DNA of 21,613 nucleotides from a candidate division WWE3 bacterium RIFCSPLOWO2_12_FULL_36_10 (GCA_001772985.1 MEVN01000019.1:1-21613), one strand, 5' to 3'; counted from the stretch's first letter, positions 1-8,219 are shown. The notes: generated by a model not told the origin, from the sequence alone. Translations and numbers: made by a program.

Positions 1-21
1 CACTGGAGAAAAAGGAAAAGT

Positions 22-27
22 AGGAGA
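22..27 (+). promoter_or_regulatory. Ribosome binding site for the TTG-started glycosyltransferase
   Basis: AGGAGA sits ten bases before TTG at 38 and overlaps a TAG in another frame at 21-23. The same stop-plus-site arrangement recurs before the ferredoxin at 1091. It supports TTG at 38 as the true start although the frame stays open to the window edge. Confidence 0.5.
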
Positions 28-37
28 ATCAGACGTT

Positions 38-1090
38 TTGGAAGACGCAACTTTACGTATTAAAAAAAGAAAAGAAAAAATAAAATACAGCATAATCATT
101 CCTGTCAGATCCATCAATAAGTATTTAGTAGAAAATATCAATCATTTAAAACAACTTAGCTATTCAAAGTTTGAGGTTTTAATCATTTTAGATAAGAAAG
201 TTAAATATAATTTTAAAGATAAACGGTTTAAAATATTAGCAACAGGTGAAAAAGGCCCCGGAGAAAAGAGAAATATTGGGGTAAGAAAATCAACCGGCGA
301 CATTTTAGTATTTCTTGACGATGATGCGTATCCTTCACAAAATTGGCTCAACGAAGCTAGTTTACTGTTTGATGACAAGAATATTTTAGTCTTAGGTGCT
401 CCGGCTGTTACTCCCTTGGATGCTCCTATTTTAGAATCTTGCTCAGGTAGACTTTTTGAATCTTGGATTACCAGTGCTGACGCAGCACGCAGATATACCC
501 CTATGCCAACAAAGTTTGTTTCAGATTATCCTACGGTGAATTTATTTGTGAGAAAAAAAGTATTTTTCAATGTCGGGGGTTTTGTTGAGGATTTCTGGCC
601 GGGAGAGGATACAAAGTTTTGCCTTGATTTAGTGAAACTTTATGGGAATTGCATTTTATACCATCCTTCTCCTATTGTTTACCATCATAGAAGAAGGTTA
701 TTTATACCGCATTTAAAGCAAATTTCGAGATATGGAAGGCATAGAGGGCAGTTCGCAAGAATTTTTCCTGAAACATCACGCTTACCTTCTTATTTTGTAC
801 CGTCTTTATTTGTTATTGGACTTTTAATTGGCCCTGTAACGTTTTTATTTTCTCCGGTTTTTAAAGTATTTTATTTTTATGTACTCTTAGCTTATTTTTC
901 TATTTTACTTTATGAATCAGTTAAGGTAATGTTTATGAACAAAAGTTTATTAGCGGGCGTTTACGTGTTTTTAGGAATTTTCCTTACGCATATGGTTTAT
1001 GGTATAAATTTTATAATTGGAATTGCCAAAAGGCCTAAGTTGAAGTTAAGAAATATTGATTCTCGTAGTGGAAATTATTTAGGAGGATGA
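38..1090 (+). CDS. Family 2 glycosyltransferase with C-terminal membrane segments
   Basis: Predicted GT-A fold glycosyltransferase that transfers a sugar from a nucleotide donor on the cytoplasmic face of the membrane. The opening beta strand KYSIIIPV, the metal/donor-binding acidic cluster D94-D95-D96 (FLDDDA) and the acceptor-side GED motif (E190, D191) are GT2 hallmarks. Residues from about 245 on hold three or so hydrophobic segments, so it is membrane-anchored. No ATG, GTG or other TTG lies between codon 1 and the catalytic fold, so TTG at 38 is the only start inside the window. It has an AGGAGA ribosome site ten bases upstream that overlaps a TAG in another frame, possibly the end of an upstream gene. 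The frame is open to the left edge, so an upstream start cannot be excluded. Donor and acceptor are unknown. The stop lies directly before the ferredoxin start. Confidence 0.88.
   Translation: MEDATLRIKKRKEKIKYSIIIPVRSINKYLVENINHLKQLSYSKFEVLIILDKKVKYNFKDKRFKILATGEKGPGEKRNIGVRKSTGDILVFLDDDAYPSQNWLNEASLLFDDKNILVLGAPAVTPLDAPILESCSGRLFESWITSADAARRYTPMPTKFVSDYPTVNLFVRKKVFFNVGGFVEDFWPGEDTKFCLDLVKLYGNCILYHPSPIVYHHRRRLFIPHLKQISRYGRHRGQFARIFPETSRLPSYFVPSLFVIGLLIGPVTFLFSPVFKVFYFYVLLAYFSILLYESVKVMFMNKSLLAGVYVFLGIFLTHMVYGINFIIGIAKRPKLKLRNIDSRSGNYLGG
1081..1086 (+). promoter_or_regulatory. Strong ribosome binding site for the ferredoxin gene
   Basis: A perfect AGGAGG lies four bases before ATG at 1091, inside the last codons of the glycosyltransferase. 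It selects 1091 over the overlapping ATG at 1087, which leads to a stop after seven codons. The short spacing suggests coupled translation with the upstream gene. Confidence 0.7.
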
Positions 1091-1351
1091 ATGAAAAGAG
1101 GGCAAAATGAATTTACTCAAAGTCCGGATTCTAAGTTTAGAATCAAAGTTATAAACTCTCTTTGCATTAGCGCTGCTACATGTGTTATTAGGGCGCCAAA
1201 TACTTTTGATCTTGATGATGATGGCATAGCTTATGTTAAAGAAGGTACTTGGGATGACGCAATCGCAATAATTGAGGGCGCAAAATCCTGTCCCACTACA
1301 GCTATAATTATTGAAGATTTTCAAGGAAATCAGGTTTATCCTGCTGTTTAA
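1091..1351 (+). CDS. Small single-cluster ferredoxin with three cluster cysteines
   Basis: An 86-residue cytoplasmic electron carrier. C25-x5-C31, then C67-P68, match the spacing of one-cluster ferredoxins of the form C-x2-[C/x]-x2-C...C-P. The position that would hold the second cysteine is A28. Known relatives with Ala, His or Tyr there often bind a 3Fe-4S cluster or a 4Fe-4S cluster with a labile iron; cluster type here is inference. Acidic stretches (DLDDDG around 40-45) are usual in ferredoxins. It lies between a glycosyltransferase stop and the next gene (one-base gap), so it is co-transcribed with glycan genes. Possible partners nearby are the radical SAM enzyme at 2364, which needs an electron, and the iron-sulfur dehydrase RfbH at 6899, whose usual reductase is not in the window. 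No redox partner is proven. Confidence 0.8.
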   Translation: MKRGQNEFTQSPDSKFRIKVINSLCISAATCVIRAPNTFDLDDDGIAYVKEGTWDDAIAIIEGAKSCPTTAIIIEDFQGNQVYPAV

Positions 1352-1352
1352 A

Positions 1353-2300
1353 ATGCACAAATCTATATTTTTGGATTCATTAAATAATACTCAAGAGGCT
1401 TTAAAAAGTATAACTCTTGATTCCATTTTCATAGGTTCCAAGCTATTTTCTACTGAAAGTATTTCAAGTTTAAGGAGTATTGTTAAAGATACCCATATAT
1501 ATGCAGACGTGCCGGTTTTTTGTGGCGAAGATTTAGTAAAACTATTTCCAGATGCAGTTATAATTGAAGCCTTTGGAAAAGACTTAGTAAAAGACGGAAT
1601 TTCATTTGTGTGTCCTACGCATTCTGGAGTAAGAGAGTATTTCCAAAAAAGAATAACAGATTTGCTTAAACTTGATATAAATGGAATTTGGCTTGATTGT
1701 GCAAGATACCCGACCGTTTGGGATAAATCCAACCCTATAATATATGATACTTGTTACTGTAAACGATGCATTTCCCTATTTGAAAAACATATTGGAGAAA
1801 AAATAGTCGGAACTACTTTGGAAGATAAGTTTTTGCACATAGATGGAAGCTATTATATTGAATGGCTAAGATTTAAATGCGATCAAATTACATCCATTGT
1901 TGAATTGGCAAGAAAAACAATCACTAATTCTAAGAAAGAGATGAAGTTAGGAATATTTGTTGTGCCTTGGGAAGATAGTGAGTATAGCGCCGGAATAAAA
2001 AGGATTCTTGGTATAAATATTGAACAAATCTCTCCTTTAGTTGAAACGGTAAGTCCTATGCTTTATCACAAAATGTGCGGAAAAGATGTTGAGTGGGTAA
2101 AAGAAAAGGTAAATTATTATTGGAATCTCGGAAAACCATTTTTACCTTTAATCCAAACCGGAGACGTTTCATTAGATGAATTTAAAAAATCTATGGAATT
2201 TGCCATTTTAAAACCATCAGCAGGCGTTTGTGTATTTTATTTAGATGATTTAATAAAACAAAGAGAAAAGGTGGATATAGTTTTGGATTTTTTTAGATAA
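1353..2300 (+). CDS. Putative TIM-barrel glycoside-hydrolase-like protein
   Basis: A 315-residue protein resembling hypothetical glycosyl hydrolase (GHL/GH10-like) barrels. The segment GIWLDCARYP (D115, R118, Y119) matches the strand-end acidic/RYP motif of those families. It is followed by a cysteine cluster C134-x-C136-x2-C139 and an aromatic/charged helix, an arrangement I recall from such barrels. Later strands (LGIFVVPW, SPMLYH, LPLIQTG, AGVCVFYLDD) look like successive barrel strands. There is no signal peptide, so it may act in the cytoplasm or work on a precursor. ATG at 1353 was chosen because it follows the ferredoxin stop by one base; a TTG at 1311 in the same frame would lie inside the ferredoxin and add an unconserved tail. 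The substrate is unknown, and a non-hydrolytic role is possible. Confidence 0.68.
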   Translation: MHKSIFLDSLNNTQEALKSITLDSIFIGSKLFSTESISSLRSIVKDTHIYADVPVFCGEDLVKLFPDAVIIEAFGKDLVKDGISFVCPTHSGVREYFQKRITDLLKLDINGIWLDCARYPTVWDKSNPIIYDTCYCKRCISLFEKHIGEKIVGTTLEDKFLHIDGSYYIEWLRFKCDQITSIVELARKTITNSKKEMKLGIFVVPWEDSEYSAGIKRILGINIEQISPLVETVSPMLYHKMCGKDVEWVKEKVNYYWNLGKPFLPLIQTGDVSLDEFKKSMEFAILKPSAGVCVFYLDDLIKQREKVDIVLDFFR

Positions 2301-2303
2301 AGG

Positions 2304-2330
2304 TTGACTATCGGCTGGCTATACTATAGT
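2304..2330 (+). promoter_or_regulatory. Possible promoter before the radical SAM gene
   Basis: TTGACT at 2304-2309 and TATAGT at 2325-2330 are near-consensus sigma-70 boxes, but the 15-base spacer is short. The same bases hold a small inverted repeat, GACTAT (2306-2311) with ATAGTC (2326-2331), followed by a T-rich run, so a weak terminator or operator is an alternative reading. It lies in the 63-base gap between the TIM-barrel gene and the radical SAM gene. Confidence 0.3.
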
Positions 2331-2363
2331 CTTTATTGAAATTGATCTTTGTTTACGTGATGT

Positions 2364-4073
2364 ATGCAGGAATATAACAAAAAATTTAAAATAGCAGTTG
2401 GATACGCGCCAATTGAGCAGGATAAGGGAGTACCGCTACTTTCTCAAAATAGACAATTTCAATATTTTAATGCAAAAACTTACATTTACCCCATGGTTCC
2501 GGCCTATGCGGCGTCGATGGCAAAGCATAAAGGCTATGATGTAGTGTGGCTTGACGGCATTGCGCAGGAGTGGTCGTACAAAAGATGGCTTGAAGAGATT
2601 GAAAAAGAGCATCCGGATATGTTAATGGTAGAAACCAAATCTCCTATTGTAAAAAATCATTGGAAAATTTCAAAAGACTTAAAAGAAAAATTTCCAGATC
2701 TAATTTTGGTTTGGGTTGGAGACCATGTCACTTATATACCAAAAGAAATAATGGATAATTCTGCCATTGATTATGCCATAACCGGCGGAGATTACGATTT
2801 TATGCTTTCTGATTTAGCGGATTCTATAACTAAAGGAATTCCTCTTGTTGGAGGTATTTGGGGAAGGAAAGGTGATACAAGAGTTACTCTTTCTGATTTT
2901 ATAAGATTTGAAGAGTCGGATTTAACCGGAGATAAAGAAGCTTTTTGGATTTCCGGACCTTTAAAACAAACCCATAATCTTGATGAACTTCCATTTGTTG
3001 ATCGTGATTTAACAAAGTGGGAGCTATACGCTTATGCAAACGGGAATTATAAATATACCCCCGCTACTTATATGTACTCCGGAAAAGATTGTTGGTGGAA
3101 CAGATGCACTTTTTGTGTATGGGATCACACTATAAACGCCATTGGAACTTACCGAAGATTCACGCCCGAAAGACTCTTTGCTGAAGTAAAACACGTTGTT
3201 GATAAATACGGAGTTAGGGAAATATTTGACGACGCCGGAACTTTATTTGTTGGCCCTCCTCTTAAGAAGTTTTGTAATCTATTAATTGACTCCGGATATA
3301 GCGATAAGGTTGTTTACGGCTGCAACATGAGATTAAATGCTTTAACGCAGGAGTATTACGATTTAATGGGACAGGCGAACTTTAGGTTTATTTTATACGG
3401 AATGGAATCCGGAAACCAATATACACTTGATAAGTTGGATAAGGGCTTAAAGGTTCACCAGATCGAAGAAGGTGTAAAAATGGCTAAAAAGGCAGGTTTA
3501 GAGCCTCATTTGACCATAATGCTAGGCTACCCATGGGAAACTGAAGAAATGGCCAAAAACACCATTGCAATAGCCAAAAGGCTATTTCAGAATGGATATG
3601 TCGACACTATGCAGGCAACAATAGTTATCCCTTACCCCGGTACCCCTCTTTATAAAGAATGTATAGAAAAGGATTGGTTGTTAGTTGAACCAACCGATTA
3701 TGAGGCTTTTGATATGAGAGGTGCAGTGATGAAGATTCCGTTTGAAACCGAAAAATTACTTGAATTAACTCAAGAGTTGTATTCGTCGTTTTTTACACCT
3801 CAATATATGTTTAGAAAAGTTTTGTCTGTTAGAACGTATGATGACGCAAAGTTTTTAATGTACTCGGCCTGGAAATTAATTGGCCATCTTTTGGATTTTG
3901 ATAAGAATCAAACCAAAGTCAAAATGACGTCTCCAAAATTTTGGATAAATGCAGTTAAAAGTTTGTTTACGCATTTGAAACATAAAAAAGACGATGAACG
4001 AGTAGACGAAATGATAAAAGAAAGCGCCAAAGAAGAATTAAGAGTAAAAGCTAACGTTGGTGCTAAGATATAA
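2364..4073 (+). CDS. B12-binding-type radical SAM enzyme
   Basis: A 569-residue class B-like radical SAM protein. The N-terminal ~170 residues have the alternating strand/helix pattern of a cobalamin-binding Rossmann domain (YDVVWLDG, PDMLMVETKS, LILVWVGDH, IDYAITGGDYDF), though no DxHxxG cobalamin ligand motif is visible. The radical SAM cluster motif is C243-x4-C248-x2-C251 inside CWWNRCTFC, one residue longer than the common C-x3-C-x2-C. GMESGN, LGYPWE and PYPGTPLY are typical downstream barrel motifs. Such enzymes often methylate unactivated carbons or phosphorus, or do ring rearrangements. In this glycan locus, C-methylation of a sugar or a lipid carrier step is a reasonable guess, but the substrate cannot be read from the sequence. 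The ferredoxin two genes upstream may supply electrons. Confidence 0.85.
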   Translation: MQEYNKKFKIAVGYAPIEQDKGVPLLSQNRQFQYFNAKTYIYPMVPAYAASMAKHKGYDVVWLDGIAQEWSYKRWLEEIEKEHPDMLMVETKSPIVKNHWKISKDLKEKFPDLILVWVGDHVTYIPKEIMDNSAIDYAITGGDYDFMLSDLADSITKGIPLVGGIWGRKGDTRVTLSDFIRFEESDLTGDKEAFWISGPLKQTHNLDELPFVDRDLTKWELYAYANGNYKYTPATYMYSGKDCWWNRCTFCVWDHTINAIGTYRRFTPERLFAEVKHVVDKYGVREIFDDAGTLFVGPPLKKFCNLLIDSGYSDKVVYGCNMRLNALTQEYYDLMGQANFRFILYGMESGNQYTLDKLDKGLKVHQIEEGVKMAKKAGLEPHLTIMLGYPWETEEMAKNTIAIAKRLFQNGYVDTMQATIVIPYPGTPLYKECIEKDWLLVEPTDYEAFDMRGAVMKIPFETEKLLELTQELYSSFFTPQYMFRKVLSVRTYDDAKFLMYSAWKLIGHLLDFDKNQTKVKMTSPKFWINAVKSLFTHLKHKKDDERVDEMIKESAKEELRVKANVGAKI

Positions 4074-4074
4074 T
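4069..4074 (+). promoter_or_regulatory. Possible -10 box before the DUF4012 gene
   Basis: A perfect TATAAT overlaps the stop codon of the radical SAM gene and would start transcription about 20 bases before ATG at 4103. There is no convincing -35 box at 16-18 bases, and such hexamers are common by chance at this base composition. Confidence 0.22.
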
Positions 4075-4102
4075 AGCGAATCTGCCCAAAACAAATAATA
4101 GA

Positions 4103-5935
4103 ATGAAAGTAAAATTTTTAAAGAAAAAGAAATATGTTTGGACTTTTCTTAGTGTGTTTTTTATTTTATTTGTATTTCTATATTATTTTCTCATTTCTCC
4201 GCTTTTGGGTTTATATTCTGATTTAAAGCAGCTTAAGTCAAGAGTAAGGCCGATTAAATCTACAATTACGGGTTCGGTAAGTGGAATGCAAATAACTTCT
4301 GATATGGAGTTTCTCCCATTTGAACTCGATTATCTAAAGGATTACCTTACGAGTGTTGATAAAAAGGCAACTAGGTTGCAGATTTTTTCACGTTTACCTA
4401 TTATTGGAGGTTATTTTAAAGATCTAAAAACTGTAACGTCTTTATCACTTGATGTTGCCGACACATCAACCAATTTTTTTAGTTCTATGCAAAATGTTTT
4501 GTCCAAGGTTAATTTAAAAAATGTAGGATTTTATAATAGCTCAATTGGCGACAATCCAGGCACAGGCATATCTGAGTTAGCAAATTTTTTGACAACCGAG
4601 CTTCCCAAATACAAAGAAAGGGTGTGGGTAATGAACAAAAAACTTCAAGAGATTGATTCTGAAAGATATCCATATGAATTTAAAGGATACGAAATAAGAA
4701 ATAATATTGTAGACGCACAAAAGGCAATGAGTTTTGTTGTCATGTCTTTTGACGATATTGTAAAGTCAATAGGAGTTTTGCCAGATTTAATGGGGGAAAA
4801 GGGATCAAGGACCTTTTTAGTTATTTTACAGAACGAAAACAAGCTAAGGCCGTCTGGCGGAATACTCTCCGCATATGCTGTTTTTAACATAAATAGAGGC
4901 GCAGTGAATCTTGTAAAATCCGGAGATGTATATAATTTAGATCCTACACAAACAGTTTATAACGAACCTCCTGAGTTCTTAAGTAAATATGCCGTTTCTG
5001 ATAATTTCTATTTAAAGGATGCGGGCTATTCTGCTAACTTCCCAACATCCTCAGGTTCTATTTATACACTTTGGAAGGAGAATTCTAAGAATATTCCTAT
5101 AGACGGGCTAATTGTTATAGATTCTCATTTTATAAAAACTCTTCTTAATGTTTCAGGTAAAGTAAAAGTTCCGGATTTTGGCGAAGTAGGTTCCGAAAAC
5201 GTGCAACAGTATTTGAATAACTTTTTTGCAGTTACTGGAAGCGAGGAACTTGTTGATAAAACACAGAAAGATCGTGTAAGCGTATTACTTCTTGAAATAA
5301 TGAAAAAAATTCTTGTTTCGGGCTCGGAAAAAAAGTTTCAGCTGCTACAATTTATTATGAAGGAAATAGATGGCGGTCATTTACTATTTAATTCAATTGA
5401 TCCCGGCATCCAATCAATTGCCAAAAAATATAAGTTAACAGGTGATATAGAGGATTTTGATGGCGACTTTCTGTATATAAGTAGTGCAAATATTTCTGAT
5501 GCCAATGTGAATAGCGATTTGGTAATGTCAGTAACAAAAAGATCTACCATAGAATCAAAAGATATTACAACTGAGCTTAATTTGCAATTTTCTAATGTGT
5601 CAAAAACAAATTTTGATGTGTTTCGAAATTATATAAAAGTGTATTTACCTGAAAACGTTGAAATATTAGAAACTTCTGATAATTTTATTGACCATACAAT
5701 CGGTAAAGAATATAACAAATCTTATGTAGACGGACTAGTTAATGTAAATCCCGGTTCCATAACAGACATAAAAATTAAGTACAACGTTCCTTTAAGTAAC
5801 TTTGATGCCGGAAAATATAGACTATTAATTCAAAAACAACCTGGTGCTGTTTCTCAAAAATATAGCTTAAGTTTGGGAGCGTACGAGAAGGATGTAGATC
5901 TTGATACTAATAAGATTGTTGAGTTTGATTTATGA
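4103..5935 (+). CDS. DUF4012 membrane-anchored protein
   Basis: A 610-residue protein with one N-terminal membrane segment (about residues 11-33, after a lysine-rich stretch), so most of the chain should lie outside the cytoplasm. From about residue 234 on it carries the DUF4012 core: a strand ending FLVILQNENKLRPSGG, followed by VYNLD, FPTSS, and DGLIVIDSHF with the usual spacing. DUF4012 proteins have no established biochemical function. They occur widely in Actinobacteria and in Patescibacteria and are often near exopolysaccharide genes. The core resembles the extracytoplasmic LytR-CpsA-Psr neighbourhood only by context, so attaching or processing a surface polymer is a guess. The last bases overlap the next gene by four (ATGA), which ties it to the rfb operon. 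No ribosome site is obvious at its start. Confidence 0.85.
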   Translation: MKVKFLKKKKYVWTFLSVFFILFVFLYYFLISPLLGLYSDLKQLKSRVRPIKSTITGSVSGMQITSDMEFLPFELDYLKDYLTSVDKKATRLQIFSRLPIIGGYFKDLKTVTSLSLDVADTSTNFFSSMQNVLSKVNLKNVGFYNSSIGDNPGTGISELANFLTTELPKYKERVWVMNKKLQEIDSERYPYEFKGYEIRNNIVDAQKAMSFVVMSFDDIVKSIGVLPDLMGEKGSRTFLVILQNENKLRPSGGILSAYAVFNINRGAVNLVKSGDVYNLDPTQTVYNEPPEFLSKYAVSDNFYLKDAGYSANFPTSSGSIYTLWKENSKNIPIDGLIVIDSHFIKTLLNVSGKVKVPDFGEVGSENVQQYLNNFFAVTGSEELVDKTQKDRVSVLLLEIMKKILVSGSEKKFQLLQFIMKEIDGGHLLFNSIDPGIQSIAKKYKLTGDIEDFDGDFLYISSANISDANVNSDLVMSVTKRSTIESKDITTELNLQFSNVSKTNFDVFRNYIKVYLPENVEILETSDNFIDHTIGKEYNKSYVDGLVNVNPGSITDIKIKYNVPLSNFDAGKYRLLIQKQPGAVSQKYSLSLGAYEKDVDLDTNKIVEFDL

Positions 5936-6915
5936 AAAGTGACTTTTGGAAACAGAGAAATGTACTGATAACAGGTGCTACCGGGCTTTTGGGATCTGAA
6001 CTAACTTCTACTCTTTTAAAACGTAATGTGAATGTCACTATTATAATAAGGGATAGTTCGGCAAAATCCCGATTATTCTTAGAAAACATTCATAAAAAAA
6101 CAAATATTGCGAATGGCGATGTAGGAGATTTTAATTTTGTAAATCGAGTAATAGCGGAATATGAAATAGATACAATATTTCACTTAGCTGCCCAAACTGT
6201 TGTTAGAATAGGAAATAACTCACCTTTGTCAACTTTTGAGTCTAATATTAAAGGTACTTGGAGTGTACTAGAAGCTGCAAGACTGCAACAAAAAAGGATA
6301 ACGGGGACATCGTCGCTAAAAGCAATTATAGTTGCATCATCGGATAAAGCATACGGTACAAGCAAAAAGTTACCATACGACGAAAACACGCCTTTACGCG
6401 GTCTTCATCCATATGATGTTTCAAAATCCTGCGCTGATTTGATTACACAGACTTATTGGCATACATATAAACTTCCGGTGAGTATAACAAGATGTGGAAA
6501 TTTGTTTGGTCCCGGAGATTTAAATGTTAGTAGAATAGTGCCCGGTACGATAATTTCTATTATGAATGGTGAAAGACCGGTGATTAGAAGTAACGGCAAA
6601 TTTATTAGAAACTATTTTTATGTTAAAGACGCTGTAAGTGGATATTTAAAATTGGCAGAAAATATAGAGAAATCCCAAGGCGAAGCGTTTAATTTGGGAA
6701 CTACAAATAGATTTTCAGTACTTGAGATCACATATCTTATATTAAAATTGATGAAGTCAAAGTTGAAACCCGTTGTTTTGGACCTTGCATCCAACGAAAT
6801 CTTGGATCAGTATTTGGATATAAGTAAAGTTGAGCGGATTTTTGGATGGAAAGCAAAATATCCTATCAATTTAGCATTAAAAGAAACAATAGAGTGGTAT
6901 GAAAAATATTTCTAA
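5932..6915 (+). CDS. rfbG: CDP-glucose 4,6-dehydratase
   Basis: An extended short-chain dehydrogenase of 327 residues that oxidises, dehydrates and reduces CDP-glucose to CDP-4-keto-6-deoxyglucose using bound NAD. It shows the NAD-binding GATGLLG (G15, G18, G21), HLAAQ, S137-D138-K139 and the catalytic Y161-x3-K165. The stretches TRCGNLFGPGD, RIVPGTI and YFYVKDAVSGYL follow the RfbG pattern (GNViGGGD, RlvPD, HVLEPLsGYL) better than RmlB or GDP-mannose dehydratase. The assignment is strengthened by the next two genes, which are RfbH and RfbF, its usual partners. It starts with an ATGA overlap on the DUF4012 gene and its end overlaps the rfbH start by 17 bases. It is slightly shorter than typical RfbG (about 355). 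A related NDP-hexose dehydratase is the alternative. Confidence 0.85.
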   Translation: MKSDFWKQRNVLITGATGLLGSELTSTLLKRNVNVTIIIRDSSAKSRLFLENIHKKTNIANGDVGDFNFVNRVIAEYEIDTIFHLAAQTVVRIGNNSPLSTFESNIKGTWSVLEAARLQQKRITGTSSLKAIIVASSDKAYGTSKKLPYDENTPLRGLHPYDVSKSCADLITQTYWHTYKLPVSITRCGNLFGPGDLNVSRIVPGTIISIMNGERPVIRSNGKFIRNYFYVKDAVSGYLKLAENIEKSQGEAFNLGTTNRFSVLEITYLILKLMKSKLKPVVLDLASNEILDQYLDISKVERIFGWKAKYPINLALKETIEWYEKYF

Positions 6916-8218
6916 ATCGTTGAGGGAAAAAATTTTAACCCTTACCGAAGAATACTATAAAGAAACCTTTAAAAATTCGATTATTCCGGGAAAAAATCAA
7001 ATTCCGGTAAGTGGTAGAGTTTTTGACCAACATGAATTATATAATCTTGTGGATTCCTCGCTTGATTTTTGGCTCACTGAGGGAAGATATAACGACGAAT
7101 TTGAAAAAGAATTATCAAAATTTGTAAATGTAAATTTCACCGCAACTGTTAATTCTGGTTCCTCCGCAAATCTTTTAGCTTTTTCGGCCTTAACGTCGCC
7201 GTTTCTTGGCAAAAGAGCAATAAAAAAAGGCGATGAGGTAATATGCGCAGCTACAAGTTTTCCAACTACATTAAATCCTGTAATTCAAAATGGATGCGTG
7301 CCTGTATTACTTGATGTATCAATACCGGAATATAATATACCGTTTAGAAGTATTAAAAAAAATATAACAGCAAAAACAAAAGCGATTTTTTTAGCTCATA
7401 CGCTTGGAAATCCTTATGAAGTGAAAGAATTGGCTGAGTTTTGTAAAAAGGAAGAGATTTGGCTTATTGAGGATTGCTGTGACGCACTTGGCGCGTTGTA
7501 TGACGGAAAAAAGGTTGGTTCGTTCGGAGATTTGTCTACCTTAAGTTTTTACCCCGCACACCAAATAACTTGTGGTGAAGGTGGGGCTGTATTAACAAAT
7601 AGCGCTATTCTTAATAAAGCTGTAAGGTCTTTTAGAGATTGGGGACGAGATTGTTGGTGTGCGCCCGGTAACGAAAATACTTGTGGCATAAGATTTAACT
7701 GGAAGCTTGGAGATTTGCCCAGAGGATATGATCATAAATATATTTACAGCCATATAGGCTACAACATGAAGATGACAGATATGCAGGCATCTATTGGTTT
7801 GGCACAGCTAGGTAAGATCAAAAGATTTGTAAAGAAAAGAAATGAAAATCACACATTGCTTACAGAAAAATTTAAGGCTTTTGAGAAATATTTCATTCTT
7901 CCTAAAGCAACATTAAATAGCAATCCTTCATGGTTTGGTTTTGTTTTAACCGTAAAAAAATCAGCCCCGTTTACAAGGGGTGAATTAATAAAGTATTTGG
8001 AGGAGTATAAAGTTGCATCTAGATTTTTGTTTGCCGGAGAGATTTCGAAACAACCGGCCTACAAAAATATAAAGTTTAAAAAGCCTGTAAGTTTAAAAAA
8101 TTCTAAGCTGGTGATGAATAACACTTTTTGGATTGGTTGTTATCCTGCTATTAATAAATATATAATCCAGTATATCGTTAAGGTTTTTAATGATTTTCTT
8201 AGACAATATGAAAATTAA
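6899..8218 (+). CDS. rfbH: CDP-4-keto-6-deoxy-D-glucose-3-dehydrase (E1)
   Basis: A 439-residue member of the DegT/DnrJ/EryC1 aminotransferase fold that uses pyridoxamine phosphate and an iron-sulfur cluster to remove the C3 hydroxyl of CDP-4-keto-6-deoxyglucose. The usual PLP-binding lysine is replaced by H221 in SFYPAHQIT, as in the known E1 enzymes (His220). C194-x57-C252-x1-C254-x7-C262 matches exactly the [2Fe-2S] signature of E1. The N-terminal SLDFWLTEGRYNDEFE, SGSSANLLAF and FPTTLNPVIQNG follow RfbH along their length. The ATG start lies inside the end of rfbG. The product intermediate needs a reductase (RfbI/AscD) for turnover, and none is in the window. ColD-type dehydratases lack the cysteines, so they are a poorer match. 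Confidence 0.95.
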   Translation: MKNISKSLREKILTLTEEYYKETFKNSIIPGKNQIPVSGRVFDQHELYNLVDSSLDFWLTEGRYNDEFEKELSKFVNVNFTATVNSGSSANLLAFSALTSPFLGKRAIKKGDEVICAATSFPTTLNPVIQNGCVPVLLDVSIPEYNIPFRSIKKNITAKTKAIFLAHTLGNPYEVKELAEFCKKEEIWLIEDCCDALGALYDGKKVGSFGDLSTLSFYPAHQITCGEGGAVLTNSAILNKAVRSFRDWGRDCWCAPGNENTCGIRFNWKLGDLPRGYDHKYIYSHIGYNMKMTDMQASIGLAQLGKIKRFVKKRNENHTLLTEKFKAFEKYFILPKATLNSNPSWFGFVLTVKKSAPFTRGELIKYLEEYKVASRFLFAGEISKQPAYKNIKFKKPVSLKNSKLVMNNTFWIGCYPAINKYIIQYIVKVFNDFLRQYEN

Positions 8219-8219
8219 T

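Noticed and set aside
1..23. A possible C-terminal tail LEKKEK followed by TAG, ending an upstream gene
   Set aside because: Only six codons are visible, too few to call a gene. It is used only as support for the ribosome site and TTG start at 38.
1311..1352. TTG at 1311 as the start of the TIM-barrel gene
   Set aside because: It lies inside the ferredoxin coding region and adds a tail unlike the family; ATG at 1353 follows the ferredoxin stop directly.
1079..1360. Antisense 93-codon open frame across the ferredoxin
   Set aside because: It is opposite a gene with a strong ribosome site and recognisable motifs and has no similarity I can see. Other antisense frames inside the large genes were dropped for the same reason.
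5932..6915. dTDP-glucose 4,6-dehydratase (RmlB) or GDP-mannose dehydratase reading for the epimerase-family gene
   Set aside because: GNLFGPGD, RIVPGTI and the adjacent RfbH and RfbF fit CDP-glucose 4,6-dehydratase better.
6899..8218. Ordinary sugar aminotransferase (DegT family) reading for rfbH
   Set aside because: The PLP lysine is a histidine (H221) and all four iron-sulfur cysteines of E1 are present at the exact spacing.
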